36,602 nt of DNA from Rubrivivax gelatinosus (GTDB taxonomy: Bacteria; Pseudomonadota; Gammaproteobacteria; Burkholderiales; Burkholderiaceae_C). How positions within the stretch are numbered: the stretch's first letter is position 1; each line of letters opens with the position of its first letter. The notes under the pieces were generated by a model. That model saw only the letters and a list, made by a program, of their open reading frames with translations. It was not told where the DNA came from and searched no databases. Positions 13,037 through 21,781 of the stretch are shown here, one piece after another. The stretch covers positions 1 through 36,602 of the forward strand of contig NZ_NRRU01000054.1 of assembly GCF_016583785.1 (NCBI RefSeq), read 5' to 3'. Both the position numbers and the translations under genes were made by a program.

Positions 13037-13405
13037 GGCGCTCTCCGGGACATACAGGGGGAGCGCGAGCCTAACCCACACCGTCTATCGGGGCAAGCCC
13101 GAATAAATGGGGTCAGAGTTCTTTAAATGAGCGCGCGAAGAAACCGCACCAGTTAATTGGGGACATAGTCATTCACGACGACGGTGCCACGCTGTCCGAC
13201 CGTGGTGCAGCTTTGCGCCACCACCACGGGAAAAGAGGCTCGTCAGCAATACGGTGCGGGAAACTGGTGCAGTTGCGGCCACCGCCGTGCGCGCCGGCCG
13301 GGAGCCGGTGCACAGCAGCAACGGCAGGATCGAGCCTGACAGCGCGGGAAAACACGCCCCATGCGGACCTGCGCAGACCCGCGGCGCCCCCACGCGAGGG
13401 AAGGT
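13037..13405. other. Gene-free stretch with RAYT-associated motifs and inverted repeats
   Basis: These 369 bases separate gltB from the transposase-like gene and hold no convincing gene. Nearest gltB there is a possible promoter. At 13105-13128 is an AT-rich block containing TGGGGTCAGAGTTCTTTAA, and at 13151-13170 AGTTAATTGGGGACATAGTC. I recall such blocks often occurring next to REP-associated (IS200-like) transposase genes in Betaproteobacteria. Inverted repeats are GCACCAGTT (13146-13154) against AACTGGTGC (13262-13270), and CCGTGGTG (13200-13207) against CACCACGG (13222-13229). The short open frames here look like chance. Confidence 0.5.
13068..13096 (-). promoter_or_regulatory. Possible sigma-70 promoter of gltBD
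   Basis: On the minus strand, TTGCCC (13096-13091), a 17-base spacer and TAGGCT (13073-13068) lie about 31 bases before the gltB ATG. Spacing is ideal, but the -10 match is only three of six. No other candidate was found in this GC-rich stretch. Confidence 0.28.
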
Positions 13406-14089
13406 TCAGCGGCGAGGAAGCAGCCCGGTCGCGGCGACTTGTCGTTCCCGCGCCGGCCGCCCGCGCGGCCGCGGCCTCAGCGGGCGCGCCGTCTGTTCGG
13501 CGAGCCGGGCGACGAATACGGCATCACCGGCCGCCCAGCCGCCGAGCGCGGCGGCCCGCAGCGCGGCCGCCTGTGCTGGCGCCAGGCCGTCGGCGAGCAG
13601 CCGGCGGTAGGCCGCCTCGCGTTCGAACGGCGTGTTGCCGAGCTGCCAGAACTCGGGCGGATCCGTGACCAGCGGGTCGCGCCCGCCGAGCCGGTGGCCG
13701 GCGCTGGACAGCGGCGCCGCGGCGTCGACCAGGCGCAGCGCCGCCAGCTGCCAGGCGCCCGGCTCGACCAGCGCACAGCGGAAGCGCCCGTCCCAGAGCG
13801 TGCCGCGGCCGCCGTGTCGCAGCCGGTAGGCGCCGACATAGCGCCGCCCCAGCGACTGCATCATCCGGCTCAGCGCCTCGGCCGTCGGCGGCGTCACCAG
13901 CAGCTGCACCTCGTCGTCGGGCAGCGCGTAGGCGTGCACCACGACCTGCTGCGCCGCCGCCGCCTCGCGCAGCGCGGCGACGAAGACGGCACGGTCCTCG
14001 TCATCGGCAAAAACGGCGCGGCCGTCGTGGCCACGCTGGATGACGTAGTGCCCGCAGCCGGGCAGGACGAGGCGGGACAGGCGCGCCAT
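13406..14089 (-). CDS. REP-associated tyrosine transposase-like protein lacking the HUH histidines
   Basis: The product has 227 residues and clearly belongs to the IS200-like/RAYT (Y1 transposase) family: GCGHYVIQRGHDGRAVF near the N terminus, VVVHAYALPDDEVQLLVTP (49-67), MMQSLGRRYVGAY (76-88) and RGTLWDGRFRCAL (95-107). In active members the segment after AYVL reads MPNHVHLL or similar; here it reads LPDDEVQLL, so both metal-binding histidines of the HUH motif are replaced (E60 and Q62). The following YxxYxN segment is also altered (YVGAYR). The protein is therefore unlikely to cut DNA by the usual route. It starts two bases after the dGTPase-like stop codon, at the end of the aro operon, which suggests it is retained as a host gene. 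Its actual role is unknown. Confidence 0.82.
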   Translation of the reverse strand: MARLSRLVLPGCGHYVIQRGHDGRAVFADDEDRAVFVAALREAAAAQQVVVHAYALPDDEVQLLVTPPTAEALSRMMQSLGRRYVGAYRLRHGGRGTLWDGRFRCALVEPGAWQLAALRLVDAAAPLSSAGHRLGGRDPLVTDPPEFWQLGNTPFEREAAYRRLLADGLAPAQAAALRAAALGGWAAGDAVFVARLAEQTARPLRPRPRGRPARERQVAATGLLPRR

Positions 14090-14091
14090 CG

Positions 14092-15243
14092 TCAGGCGGC
14101 GAACAGGTCGCGGCCGGTCAGCCGCTGGTGCTCGCGCAAGGCGAAGCGGTCGGTCATGCCGGCGATGTAGTCGGCGACGGCGCGGTGCAGGTCCGACGCG
14201 TCGGCGTAGTCGGCGGGCATCTCCTGCGGCGCGGCGACGTAGGCGGCGAAAAGCTCCGCGACGACGGTGCGCGCACGCGCCGTGACGTCCATCACCTGCG
14301 GGTGGCGGTACAGCGCCTTGAAGAGGAAACGTTTCAGCTCGTCCAGCGGCTCGCGCATCTCGGCGCTGAAGGCCGCCAGCGGCGGCAGCTGGCGCAGCGC
14401 GTCGGCGTCGGCCGGCTCGTGGCGCGCCAGCGCGCGCCGGGTCTCGGCTATCAGGTCGTAGACCAGCGTCGACAGCATGCGCCGCAGCGTCTCGAAAAGC
14501 AGGCGCCGCGGCGGCATCGCCAGCAGCCTCGGGTGCGCCGCCAGCGCCTCGTCGCGAAAACGTGCGTAGAGCGCGATCGTGTCGAGCTGCTCCACCGTGA
14601 TCAGCCCGGACCGCACGCCGTCGTCGACGTCGTGCGCGTTGTAGGCCACCTCGTCGGCAAGGTTGACCAGCTGGGCTTCGAGCGAGGGCTGGGTGCCGTC
14701 GAGGAAACGCCGCGCCGGCCCGTCGGGCTCGGTCCGGCACAGCGCCTCGGCGTTGCGGCGCGAGCAGTGTTTCAGGATGCCTTCACGCGTCTCGAAACAC
14801 AGGTTCAGGCCATCGAACTCGGGGTAGCGCTGCTCGAGCTTGTCGACGACACGCAGGCTCTGCAGGTTGTGCTCGAAACCGCCGCGCCCGTCCATACAGG
14901 CGTTCAGCGCGTCCTGGCCGGCGTGGCCGAAAGGCGTGTGACCGAGGTCGTGGGCGAGCGCCAGCGCCTCGATCAGGTCTTCGTTCAGCTGCAGCGGGCG
15001 CGCCACCGAACGCCCGAGCTGGGCGACCTCGAGCGAATGCGTCAGCCGCGTGCGGAACAGGTCGCCCTCGTGGTTGACGAAGACCTGGGTCTTGTAGACC
15101 AGGCGCCGGAACGCCGTGCTGTGCACGATGCGGTCGCGGTCGCGCTGGTGCTCGGTGCGCGGTGCCGCCGAGCCTTCGTCCAGGCGCCGGCCGCGGCTGC
15201 GACTGGGGTCGCTGGCCCAGCGCGCGAGCCCGGTCGGGTTCAC
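14092..15243 (-). CDS. dgt: Deoxyguanosinetriphosphate triphosphohydrolase-like protein
   Basis: The product has 383 residues and is an HD-domain dNTPase of the short, non-enterobacterial type. Visible motifs are [22 protein letters not shown] (35-56), [10 protein letters not shown] with H69, the HD pair H98-D99 in [15 protein letters not shown], and the later metal ligand in [15 protein letters not shown]. The family hydrolyses dNTPs to deoxynucleosides and triphosphate, often with relaxed base choice. The start is GTG at 15243, which overlaps the aroB stop as GTGA. The upstream open frame to 15657 lies inside aroB. The transposase-like gene follows after two bases. Confidence 0.9.
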   Translation of the reverse strand: MNPTGLARWASDPSRSRGRRLDEGSAAPRTEHQRDRDRIVHSTAFRRLVYKTQVFVNHEGDLFRTRLTHSLEVAQLGRSVARPLQLNEDLIEALALAHDLGHTPFGHAGQDALNACMDGRGGFEHNLQSLRVVDKLEQRYPEFDGLNLCFETREGILKHCSRRNAEALCRTEPDGPARRFLDGTQPSLEAQLVNLADEVAYNAHDVDDGVRSGLITVEQLDTIALYARFRDEALAAHPRLLAMPPRRLLFETLRRMLSTLVYDLIAETRRALARHEPADADALRQLPPLAAFSAEMREPLDELKRFLFKALYRHPQVMDVTARARTVVAELFAAYVAAPQEMPADYADASDLHRAVADYIAGMTDRFALREHQRLTGRDLFAA

Positions 15244-16331
15244 GCCGCGAGGTGGCACTCGATCGCCTGGGCGACGAGCGCGTCGGGAGCGCTGCGCAGC
15301 AGCGCGTGGCCCGGCGCGTCGATCAGCACGAAGCGGATCTCGCCGCCCTCGGCCTTCTTGTCGACACGCATCAGTTCGAGGTAGCGCCCGATGCCCAGGC
15401 GCGGCCCCTTCACCGGCAGCCCGGCACGCTCGCACAGCCGTGCCAGACGCTCGACGAAGGCCGGTGGCACCAGCCCGAGCAGCGCCGAGAGTTCGGCCGC
15501 CATCACCATGCCGCAGCCGACAGCCTCGCCGTGCAGCCACTCGCCGTAACCCAGGCCGGCTTCGATCGCGTGGCCGAAGGTGTGGCCGAAGTTGAGGATG
15601 GCGCGCAGCCCGGCCTCGCGTTCGTCCTGGCCGACGACCTCGGCCTTGATCTCGCACGAGCGCTGCACCGCGTAGGCGAGCGCGGCGCGGTCGTGGGCAC
15701 GCAGCGCGTCGACGTGCTCTTCGATCCAGTCGAAGAAGGCGGCGTCGGCGATCGGCCCGTACTTGATGATCTCGGCCAGCCCGGCGCTGGTTTCGCGCGC
15801 CGGCAGCGTGCCCAGCGTGTCCAGGTCGCAGACGACGCGGCAGGGCTGGTAGAACGCGCCGATCATGTTCTTGCCCAGCGGGTGGTTGATCGCGGTCTTG
15901 CCACCGACCGAGGAGTCGACCTGGGCCAGCAGCGTCGTCGGCACCTGCACGAATGGCACGCCGCGCATGTAGCTGGCGGCGGCGAACCCGGCCATGTCGC
16001 CGACGACGCCGCCGCCGAGCGCGAACAACACCGTCTTGCGGTCGCAGCCGTGGCCCAGCAGGTGGTCGAAGATCAGGTTCAGCGTCTGCCAGGTCTTGTA
16101 GACCTCGCCGTCGGGCAGGGCGACGGTGCTCACCGACGGATACAGCGGCGCCAGCGCCCGGCGCAGCGCGTCGCCGTGCAAGGCGTCGACGGTGGTGTTG
16201 GTGACGATGACGGCCTGCGCCGCTTTCGGCAGACCGGCCCAGGTCGAAGCGCTGGCCAGGAGGCCTGCGTCGATCAGGATGCCGTAGCGCGTGTCGGCGG
16301 TGGTGACGGTGACGGTGGCGGGAAGCGGCAT
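15240..16331 (-). CDS. aroB: 3-dehydroquinate synthase
   Basis: This enzyme converts DAHP to 3-dehydroquinate, the second step of the shikimate pathway, using NAD+ and a divalent metal. The product has 363 residues, the usual length. The NAD-binding segment [26 protein letters not shown] block is at about 107-128. The active-site stretch [19 protein letters not shown] follows, then the metal ligands in [10 protein letters not shown] and [12 protein letters not shown]. It lies 29 bases after aroK and shares a four-base overlap with the next gene. The aroKB pairing behind pilQ is widespread in proteobacteria. Confidence 0.97.
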   Translation of the reverse strand: MPLPATVTVTTADTRYGILIDAGLLASASTWAGLPKAAQAVIVTNTTVDALHGDALRRALAPLYPSVSTVALPDGEVYKTWQTLNLIFDHLLGHGCDRKTVLFALGGGVVGDMAGFAAASYMRGVPFVQVPTTLLAQVDSSVGGKTAINHPLGKNMIGAFYQPCRVVCDLDTLGTLPARETSAGLAEIIKYGPIADAAFFDWIEEHVDALRAHDRAALAYAVQRSCEIKAEVVGQDEREAGLRAILNFGHTFGHAIEAGLGYGEWLHGEAVGCGMVMAAELSALLGLVPPAFVERLARLCERAGLPVKGPRLGIGRYLELMRVDKKAEGGEIRFVLIDAPGHALLRSAPDALVAQAIECHLAA

Positions 16332-16360
16332 GGCGCCGACAGTTTACGGTGCCAACCGTG

Positions 16361-16987
16361 TCAGCTTCCCGGCGCGCCCCGACCGCCCGGATGGTCCGAC
16401 GCCGGCGGGTGATCGATGGGCGACGGCACCTGGCCCGGGTCGACCAGGCCGGCGAGTTCGAGCTGCATCAGCACCATGCCGATCAGCGCCGGCACCGACG
16501 GGCGGTTGGTCTCGACGACGAAGTGGGCGCAGCGCCGGTATAGCGGGTCGCGATCTCGGAACATCTCGCGCAGCCGGCGCTGCGGGTCGGCGACCTGCAG
16601 CAGCGGGCGCTGGGTGTCGTGACGCAGCCGGCGGAACAGCTCCTCAGGCGTCGAGCGCAGGTAGAAGACCTGGGTGCGAGCATGCAGCGCGTCGCGGTTG
16701 GCCGGCCGCAGCACGGCGCCACCGCCGGTTGCCAGCACGCAGCCGTCGGCCTGCGTCAGCTCGGCGATGACGCGCTGCTCGAGATCGCGGAAGGCGTCCT
16801 CGCCGTGTTCGGCGAAGTAGTCGCGGATCGTCTGGCCCAGGCGGCGCTCGATCTCGGCGTCGCTGTCGACGAAGCGCAGGCCGAGCTGGCGCGCGAGATG
16901 GCGCCCGACAGTGGACTTGCCACTGCCGGGCATGCCGACGAGGGAGACGATCAGCGCCTCAGTTCCCGTCGGTGCAGACCGTGCCAC
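16361..16987 (-). CDS. aroK: Shikimate kinase
   Basis: Phosphorylates shikimate with ATP, fifth step of the shikimate pathway. The Walker A motif GMPGSGKST lies at 18-26, shikimate-binding VDSDAEIERR follows, then FRDLEQRVI, LATGGGAVLR and the lid region RPLLQV. The C-terminal tail is Pro/Gly-rich and longer than usual. The first possible start is GTG at 16987, giving 208 residues and a 29-base overlap with the lipoprotein gene upstream. No ATG precedes the P-loop, and ribosome-binding support is weak, so the exact start is uncertain; a start nearer the LIVSLVG strand is possible with a rare codon. Confidence 0.92.
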   Translation of the reverse strand: MARSAPTGTEALIVSLVGMPGSGKSTVGRHLARQLGLRFVDSDAEIERRLGQTIRDYFAEHGEDAFRDLEQRVIAELTQADGCVLATGGGAVLRPANRDALHARTQVFYLRSTPEELFRRLRHDTQRPLLQVADPQRRLREMFRDRDPLYRRCAHFVVETNRPSVPALIGMVLMQLELAGLVDPGQVPSPIDHPPASDHPGGRGAPGS

Positions 16988-19058
16988 TGCCGTAGGGGCT
17001 GACGACGAAGGCCGGCGAGGTGTTCTCGTTGCTCACGGCGCTCGCCGGATACGGGAGGTTCCCATTGCCATAGAACGTGCCGACATAACGCGCACGAGAC
17101 TCGGTGCCGGAAATGCCCGAGGCGGTGACTGTGATCACGAAGTCGACCCAGGACGCGAGGTCCTTGCCGTACTCGATCTGCACGATCGCCAGGCCGCTGG
17201 AATCGGTCTTGGAGGAGCCGACCATCTTGATCGCCACGTCGGCCTTGCGTGGGTCGAGCTCGCCGTTCCAGTTGAGGTCCTCGCGCCGCGAGGCCAGCGC
17301 CGGTGCAGTGCCACCGGAAACGTAAGCGGCGGCTTCACGCACGCCGTTGCGGTTCACGTCCTCATTGGGGCAACTCGGCTGAGCCGTCGGCCCCTGATTC
17401 ACCCATGCATCGGGATTCGGGTTGGTCTCGGACTGGTACTCGTAGCGGTAAGACTCGGTGCTTGCCAGCCGCATCACCTGCGCCCACTTCGAACCGTCCC
17501 AGGCAAAGAAACCCTTGTAGTAAGCCGGCAGATCAACCGACGGCGTGATCACGACGTCCGCTTTGGCTTGGCCTGCCGCGTCGACGACCATGACGACGAA
17601 CTGCTTGATGTAGGTGAGCTTGGCCGTGCCTTCCTGGATCAGCTCGTTCGTGCGGATGTTCACCGACAGCGCCTCGGAGGTCACGGTCAGGGTGCTGGTG
17701 GCAGAGTGCGGACAGGTGCTGGTGTCGAAATCGGTCGTATCCCAGCAGGCACGGACGGTGATGCCGTTGGTCGGGCTGGAACGCAGGCCCGGCGTGAAGG
17801 TGCCGCGCGCGACGCCGGTGGAGTCGGAGTAAGCGTAGTTGCCGCCCAGCCAACTGGTCACGCCGTCGCTGCTGTTGGCGTTGTCGGCGAGGTCGAAACG
17901 CACGCGGATGTTCTTCACCGGCTGGTTGCTGGCCCCGAGGAAGAGCGCGCGCAGTTCGACCTGATTCGCAGTGCTGCCGGCGCTGTTGACCGACACGACG
18001 CTGGGCGTGGGGGTGAGCGAAGCCGAAGTCGGCACTTCGGTCGCGACCGGCACGCTCCCGCTGCCCGCAGCCTGAACCGTGATCGACTCGGTGATCGACT
18101 CCCCGGCGGCAGAAGCCACCAGGACCAGCGTCGTCGCACTCGACGGCGCCTGGTAGGTGTAGACGTACTTGCCCTGGGAGTTCGTCGTCCCGGTGGTCGT
18201 GCCCAGAACCGTCGACGTGACGGTGATCGTGGCGCCGACCATCGCGGCGCCGGCATTGTCGAGCAATTGGTACTCGATGTTGTTGCCGGTGCTGCCGGCA
18301 TCGACCAGAGGCGAAAGCGACGCCGTCAGCTTGGCACCGGAAACGGAGAACGAGGCCGACTTGGTGATCGTGCCGCTGGTCGCGGTCACCGTGACCGCAC
18401 GCGAGGACCGGTCGGCGCCGATGCCCACCGTGGCGGTGAGAACGCCATTCGTTCCGGTCGTGGTGCCGGCCGGCGTGATGACGGCGTTGCCGTCCACCGT
18501 GAAGGTCACCGGCACGCTGGCCACCGTATTGCGGCGGCTGTCGATCGCGGTGACGGTGGCGGTAATGGTATTGGTCCCGCCGTTGTCCAGCTTCGAGGAA
18601 CTCAGCACCAGATTCAGATCTGCGGCCTTCGGCGTCGTCGTCGTCGGCGTGTCCACCACCGCCAGACTGGCGGTGCGCGTGATGCTGCCGCTGATCGCGG
18701 TGACGGTGATGACGCGGTTGGACGTGTCGGAGCCGATGCGGACCGTGCCGGTGACGGTGCCGTCGTCCGCCGTGGCCGCACCCGTGACCTGCACGGTCGC
18801 GTTCTGGTCCACGGCGATCACGACGGGAACGTCGGCGACGACGTTGCGCTTGGCGTCGAGCGCCGTCGCCACGGCCGTGACGCTGCCGCTACCGTCGTTG
18901 GAGATGGTGGCCGACGACAGCGAGAGCACGAGGTCCGACGCGGATGCGGTGCCGGTGCCGCCGCCGTTGTCCGGAGCCTTGGGATTCGAACTACCGCCCC
19001 CGCAGCTCGCCAGGGCCAACAACGCCACCAAGGCGAACAGTTTCTTCAGCATGGCCAT
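16959..19058 (-). CDS. Surface lipoprotein with Ig-like (Big_1/invasin-type) repeats
   Basis: The product has 699 residues. It begins with a lipoprotein signal (MLKKLFALVALLALAS-C19) followed by Gly/Ser-rich residues, so it is anchored in a membrane, probably the outer one. Bacterial Ig-like repeats follow at about 43-136, 147-240, 243-328 and 345-459, rich in Thr/Ser/Val. The first two are alike (ITVTAISGSITRTASL; VTVTATSGTITKSASF). The C-terminal region (460-699) is unlike the repeats and has two calcium-loop-like motifs, DVNRNG (567-572) and DLNWNGELD (594-602), plus a few cysteines. ATG 19058 was chosen for GGAGG eight bases before it. It lies between pilQ and aroK in the same direction, so a role in type IV pilus or adhesion is possible but unproven. 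Confidence 0.85.
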   Translation of the reverse strand: MAMLKKLFALVALLALASCGGGSSNPKAPDNGGGTGTASASDLVLSLSSATISNDGSGSVTAVATALDAKRNVVADVPVVIAVDQNATVQVTGAATADDGTVTGTVRIGSDTSNRVITVTAISGSITRTASLAVVDTPTTTTPKAADLNLVLSSSKLDNGGTNTITATVTAIDSRRNTVASVPVTFTVDGNAVITPAGTTTGTNGVLTATVGIGADRSSRAVTVTATSGTITKSASFSVSGAKLTASLSPLVDAGSTGNNIEYQLLDNAGAAMVGATITVTSTVLGTTTGTTNSQGKYVYTYQAPSSATTLVLVASAAGESITESITVQAAGSGSVPVATEVPTSASLTPTPSVVSVNSAGSTANQVELRALFLGASNQPVKNIRVRFDLADNANSSDGVTSWLGGNYAYSDSTGVARGTFTPGLRSSPTNGITVRACWDTTDFDTSTCPHSATSTLTVTSEALSVNIRTNELIQEGTAKLTYIKQFVVMVVDAAGQAKADVVITPSVDLPAYYKGFFAWDGSKWAQVMRLASTESYRYEYQSETNPNPDAWVNQGPTAQPSCPNEDVNRNGVREAAAYVSGGTAPALASRREDLNWNGELDPRKADVAIKMVGSSKTDSSGLAIVQIEYGKDLASWVDFVITVTASGISGTESRARYVGTFYGNGNLPYPASAVSNENTSPAFVVSPYGSGTVCTDGN

Positions 19059-19091
19059 CAAGAATTCCTCCCTCTGACGGGTTTTGTGTGG

Positions 19092-21215
19092 TCAGCGAAC
19101 CGCGGCGCGGTCGGTGACGATCTTGGGCGTCAGGAACACCAGCAACTCGGTCTTGCTGGAGGTGCGCGTCGTGCTGCGGAACAGCACCCCGAGGAACGGG
19201 ATGTCGCCGAGCAGCGGCACCTTGCTGACGTCGTTGCTTTCGCTCTGCGTGTAGATGCCGCCGATGACGACGGTGCCGCCGTTCTCGACCAGCACCTTGG
19301 TCTTGACGTGTTTGGTGTCGATCGCGAAGCCGGCGGTCGTCGTGCGGCCGACGCTGTCCTTGTTGACGTCGACGTCCAGGATCACGTTGCCTTCGGGCGT
19401 GATCTGCGGCGTCACCTCGAGCTTCAGGCTTGCCTTCTTGAACGAGATCGAAGTCGCGCCGCTGGAGGTGCTCTCCTGGTACGGCAGTTCCTCGCCCTGC
19501 TCGATCAGCGCCTTCTCCTGGTCGGCGGTGATGACGCGCGGGCTGGACACGATCTTGCCCTTGCCGTCGGCTTCCAGCGCCGAGAGCTCCAGGTTCAGGA
19601 AGCGCGTCAGGCTGGAGTTGAACAACGAGACCGCAAAGGTCGACGCCGAAGCGCCGCCGAAGTTCGACGACGAGACGTTGGCACCCAGGTTGACGAACTG
19701 CGTGTTCGAGTAGTCGATCGTGTCGCTGACCTGGCCCGTCTGCACGCCGACGGCGTCGTAGTTGCCGCCGATGCTGACGCCGCCGTTGCTGCCGAAGCTG
19801 CTGCGCATGTCGGACGCGCCCAGCTTGACACCGAGCGCGCGCCCGAAGGTGTCGTCGGCTTCGACGATGCGGGCTTCGATCATCACCTGGCGCACCGGGA
19901 TGTCGATCTTGGCGATCAGCTGCGTGATCTCCTCGAGCTTGCTCGGGATGTCCGAGACGAAGAGCTGGTTGGTCCGGGTCTCGTAGATGACGCTGCCACG
20001 CGGCGACAGGATGCGCGAGGCCTGGGTGGTGCTCGACGAGCCGCCCTGGCCCTGGTTCTGGCCCAGCAGGCCCTTGGCGACGACTTCGGACTTGGTGTAG
20101 TTCAGCTGGAAGGACTGGGTGCGCAGCGGCTCGAGCTCGGCGACCTTCTTCTTGGCCTCCAGGTCGACCTGCTCCTTCGCGGACAGTTCCTCCTTGGGCG
20201 CGATCCAGAGCACGTTGCCGGACTTCTTCACGCCCAGGCCCTTGCTCTGCATGATGATGTCGAGCGCCTGGTCCCAGGGCACGTCCTTCAGCCGCAGCGT
20301 CACGGTGCCGGTGACGGTGTCGCTGGTGACGACGTTGAAGTTGGTGAAGTCGGCGATGACCTGCAGCAGCGCCCGGACCTCGATGTTCTGGAAGTTCAGC
20401 GACAGCTTCTCGCCCTGGTAACCCGGGCCCTGCGTCAGCTTGTTCGGGTCCATCTTCAGCGGCCGGACCTCGAGCACGAACTGGTCGTCGGTCTGGTAGG
20501 CGCTGTGCTCCCAGGCGCCGGAGGGCTCGACCACCATGCGCACGCGGTCGCCCGCCTGCACCGTCGACACCGTGCGCACCGGCGTGCCGAAATCGGTCAC
20601 GTCCAGGCGCCGGCGCAGCGCGTCGGGCAGCGAGGCGCGCGGGAACTCGACGACGAGGTTCTGCCCCTGCTGGCGCAGGTCGACGCCGAGCTGCGCGCTG
20701 GGCAGGCTGACGACGATGCGGCCGGCACCGTCGGCACCGCGCCGGAAGTCGATGTCGCGGATGCTCTGCGTCTCGGCGTTCTGCGATGGCGCGAAATGCA
20801 GCGGCTGATCAGCGCTCGCGATCTGCGGCGAGACGCTGTCCAGCACCAGCAGCAGCGCTTTGCCCTGGATCTGCGCGCGGTAGCTCGTCGGCTGCTTCAG
20901 GTTCAGCACCAGGCGCGTGCGTTCGCCGGCCTGGGCCACGCTGACCGAGCGCAGATTGCCCTGGTTGACCTCGACGCTGTTGCGGCCCATCGCGTTGCCC
21001 ACGCCGGGCAGGTCGACCGCGATGCGCGGCGGGTTCTGCACCGCGAAACCTGTCGGCACCGCCGCCAGCGCTTCGCTGAGCTCGATGCGCACGACTTCGC
21101 CCCCGGCCTGCTGGGTGCTGGTGATGGACTGGATCGCCGGCTCGGCCCAGGCGGCCGGCGCAAGCAGCAGGCCACTGGTCGCGATGGCCGCAAAAACGGC
21201 ACGCCAGTTGAACAT
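19092..21215 (-). CDS. pilQ: Type IV pilus secretin PilQ
   Basis: The product has 707 residues and is the outer-membrane secretin pore through which the pilus passes. The signal peptide is MFNWRAVFAAIATSGLLLAPAAWA, cut before EPAIQ. AMIN domains that bind peptidoglycan occupy roughly 28-240. STN/N0 and N1 domains follow (LSLNFQNIEVRALLQVIADFTNFNVV). The secretin domain is C-terminal, with VPLLGDIPFLGVLFRS and KTELLVFLTPKIV. ATG at 21215 has GAGGAG nine bases upstream and gives a clean signal peptide. A start at 21251 overlaps the pilP stop (ATGA) and would add 12 charged residues; it is the alternative. Last gene of pilMNOPQ. Confidence 0.96.
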   Translation of the reverse strand: MFNWRAVFAAIATSGLLLAPAAWAEPAIQSITSTQQAGGEVVRIELSEALAAVPTGFAVQNPPRIAVDLPGVGNAMGRNSVEVNQGNLRSVSVAQAGERTRLVLNLKQPTSYRAQIQGKALLLVLDSVSPQIASADQPLHFAPSQNAETQSIRDIDFRRGADGAGRIVVSLPSAQLGVDLRQQGQNLVVEFPRASLPDALRRRLDVTDFGTPVRTVSTVQAGDRVRMVVEPSGAWEHSAYQTDDQFVLEVRPLKMDPNKLTQGPGYQGEKLSLNFQNIEVRALLQVIADFTNFNVVTSDTVTGTVTLRLKDVPWDQALDIIMQSKGLGVKKSGNVLWIAPKEELSAKEQVDLEAKKKVAELEPLRTQSFQLNYTKSEVVAKGLLGQNQGQGGSSSTTQASRILSPRGSVIYETRTNQLFVSDIPSKLEEITQLIAKIDIPVRQVMIEARIVEADDTFGRALGVKLGASDMRSSFGSNGGVSIGGNYDAVGVQTGQVSDTIDYSNTQFVNLGANVSSSNFGGASASTFAVSLFNSSLTRFLNLELSALEADGKGKIVSSPRVITADQEKALIEQGEELPYQESTSSGATSISFKKASLKLEVTPQITPEGNVILDVDVNKDSVGRTTTAGFAIDTKHVKTKVLVENGGTVVIGGIYTQSESNDVSKVPLLGDIPFLGVLFRSTTRTSSKTELLVFLTPKIVTDRAAVR

Positions 21216-21247
21216 CGTTCGAATCTCCTCGGTGTCCTTCAACGCCG

Positions 21248-21781
21248 TCATCGCGCTTTCTCCTGCAGTTGCAGCACGGCGGGTCTTTCGACCCATTCGC
21301 CGGCGGCGTCCTGCACCACTTCGCGCAGCGTGATCTCCGTCTCCGCGATACGCGTGACACGGCCGTAGTTCTGGCCCAGATAGTCGCCCAGCTTGACCTG
21401 GTAGAGCAGGTTGTCCACCCGCAGCAGCGCGAACTGGCGGCCGTCGCGGTTGACGCTGCCGACCATCGCCATGCTGTCCAGCGGGTAGGCCTCCAGCGGC
21501 TCGCGCCGCCGGTTCATCTCCGACGCCATCAGGGAATTCGGCTGCCGCGCCTCCTGCTTGAGGGCGACGGTGAGCTTCTGGTTGCTGAAGGGCTCGACAC
21601 CTTGCGCCTGCGCATACGGCTCGGGGTCGAAGCGCTTGGGCGGCTGCAGCGGCTGCACGCTGGGCTTGACCTCGCGCCGCTGCTGGTCCATCCAGGCCTG
21701 CAGTTCCTCGTTCTGGGCGCCGCAGCCGGCGAGCAGGGCCGCGGCGAGCGCGACAACGGACGCCGAACGCACGGGGCTCAC
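21248..21781 (-). CDS. pilP: Type IV pilus assembly lipoprotein PilP
   Basis: The product has 177 residues with a lipoprotein signal and lipobox LLAG-C20. The PilP domain begins near QAWMDQQRREVKP and has the conserved YPLDSMAMVGSVNRDGRQFALLRVDNLLYQVKLGDYLGQNYGRV core (about 99-142). It ends in the beta-rich ITLREVVQDAAGEWVERPAVLQL. PilP links the inner-membrane PilN/PilO pair to the secretin PilQ in the periplasm. The start is GTG at 21781, overlapping the pilO stop as GTGA, which supports translational coupling. Confidence 0.95.
   Translation of the reverse strand: MSPVRSASVVALAAALLAGCGAQNEELQAWMDQQRREVKPSVQPLQPPKRFDPEPYAQAQGVEPFSNQKLTVALKQEARQPNSLMASEMNRRREPLEAYPLDSMAMVGSVNRDGRQFALLRVDNLLYQVKLGDYLGQNYGRVTRIAETEITLREVVQDAAGEWVERPAVLQLQEKAR

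Noticed and set aside
13105..13270. A complete insertion sequence beside gltB
   Set aside because: No transposase with intact catalytic residues, no clear terminal repeats and no target duplication were found; only short motifs remain.
13169..13393. Short minus-strand open frames of 60-74 codons in the gltB upstream region
   Set aside because: No ribosome-binding site, no similarity that I recognise, and composition typical of chance GC-rich frames.
18300..19000. Tandem DNA repeats in the lipoprotein gene
   Set aside because: The repetition is at protein-domain level (Ig-like folds); nucleotide copies are too diverged to call a DNA repeat array.
16911..21368. A plus-strand open frame of 1485 codons opposite the lipoprotein and pilQ
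   Set aside because: Same antisense effect of GC-rich codon use; the minus-strand genes have signal peptides and clear domains.
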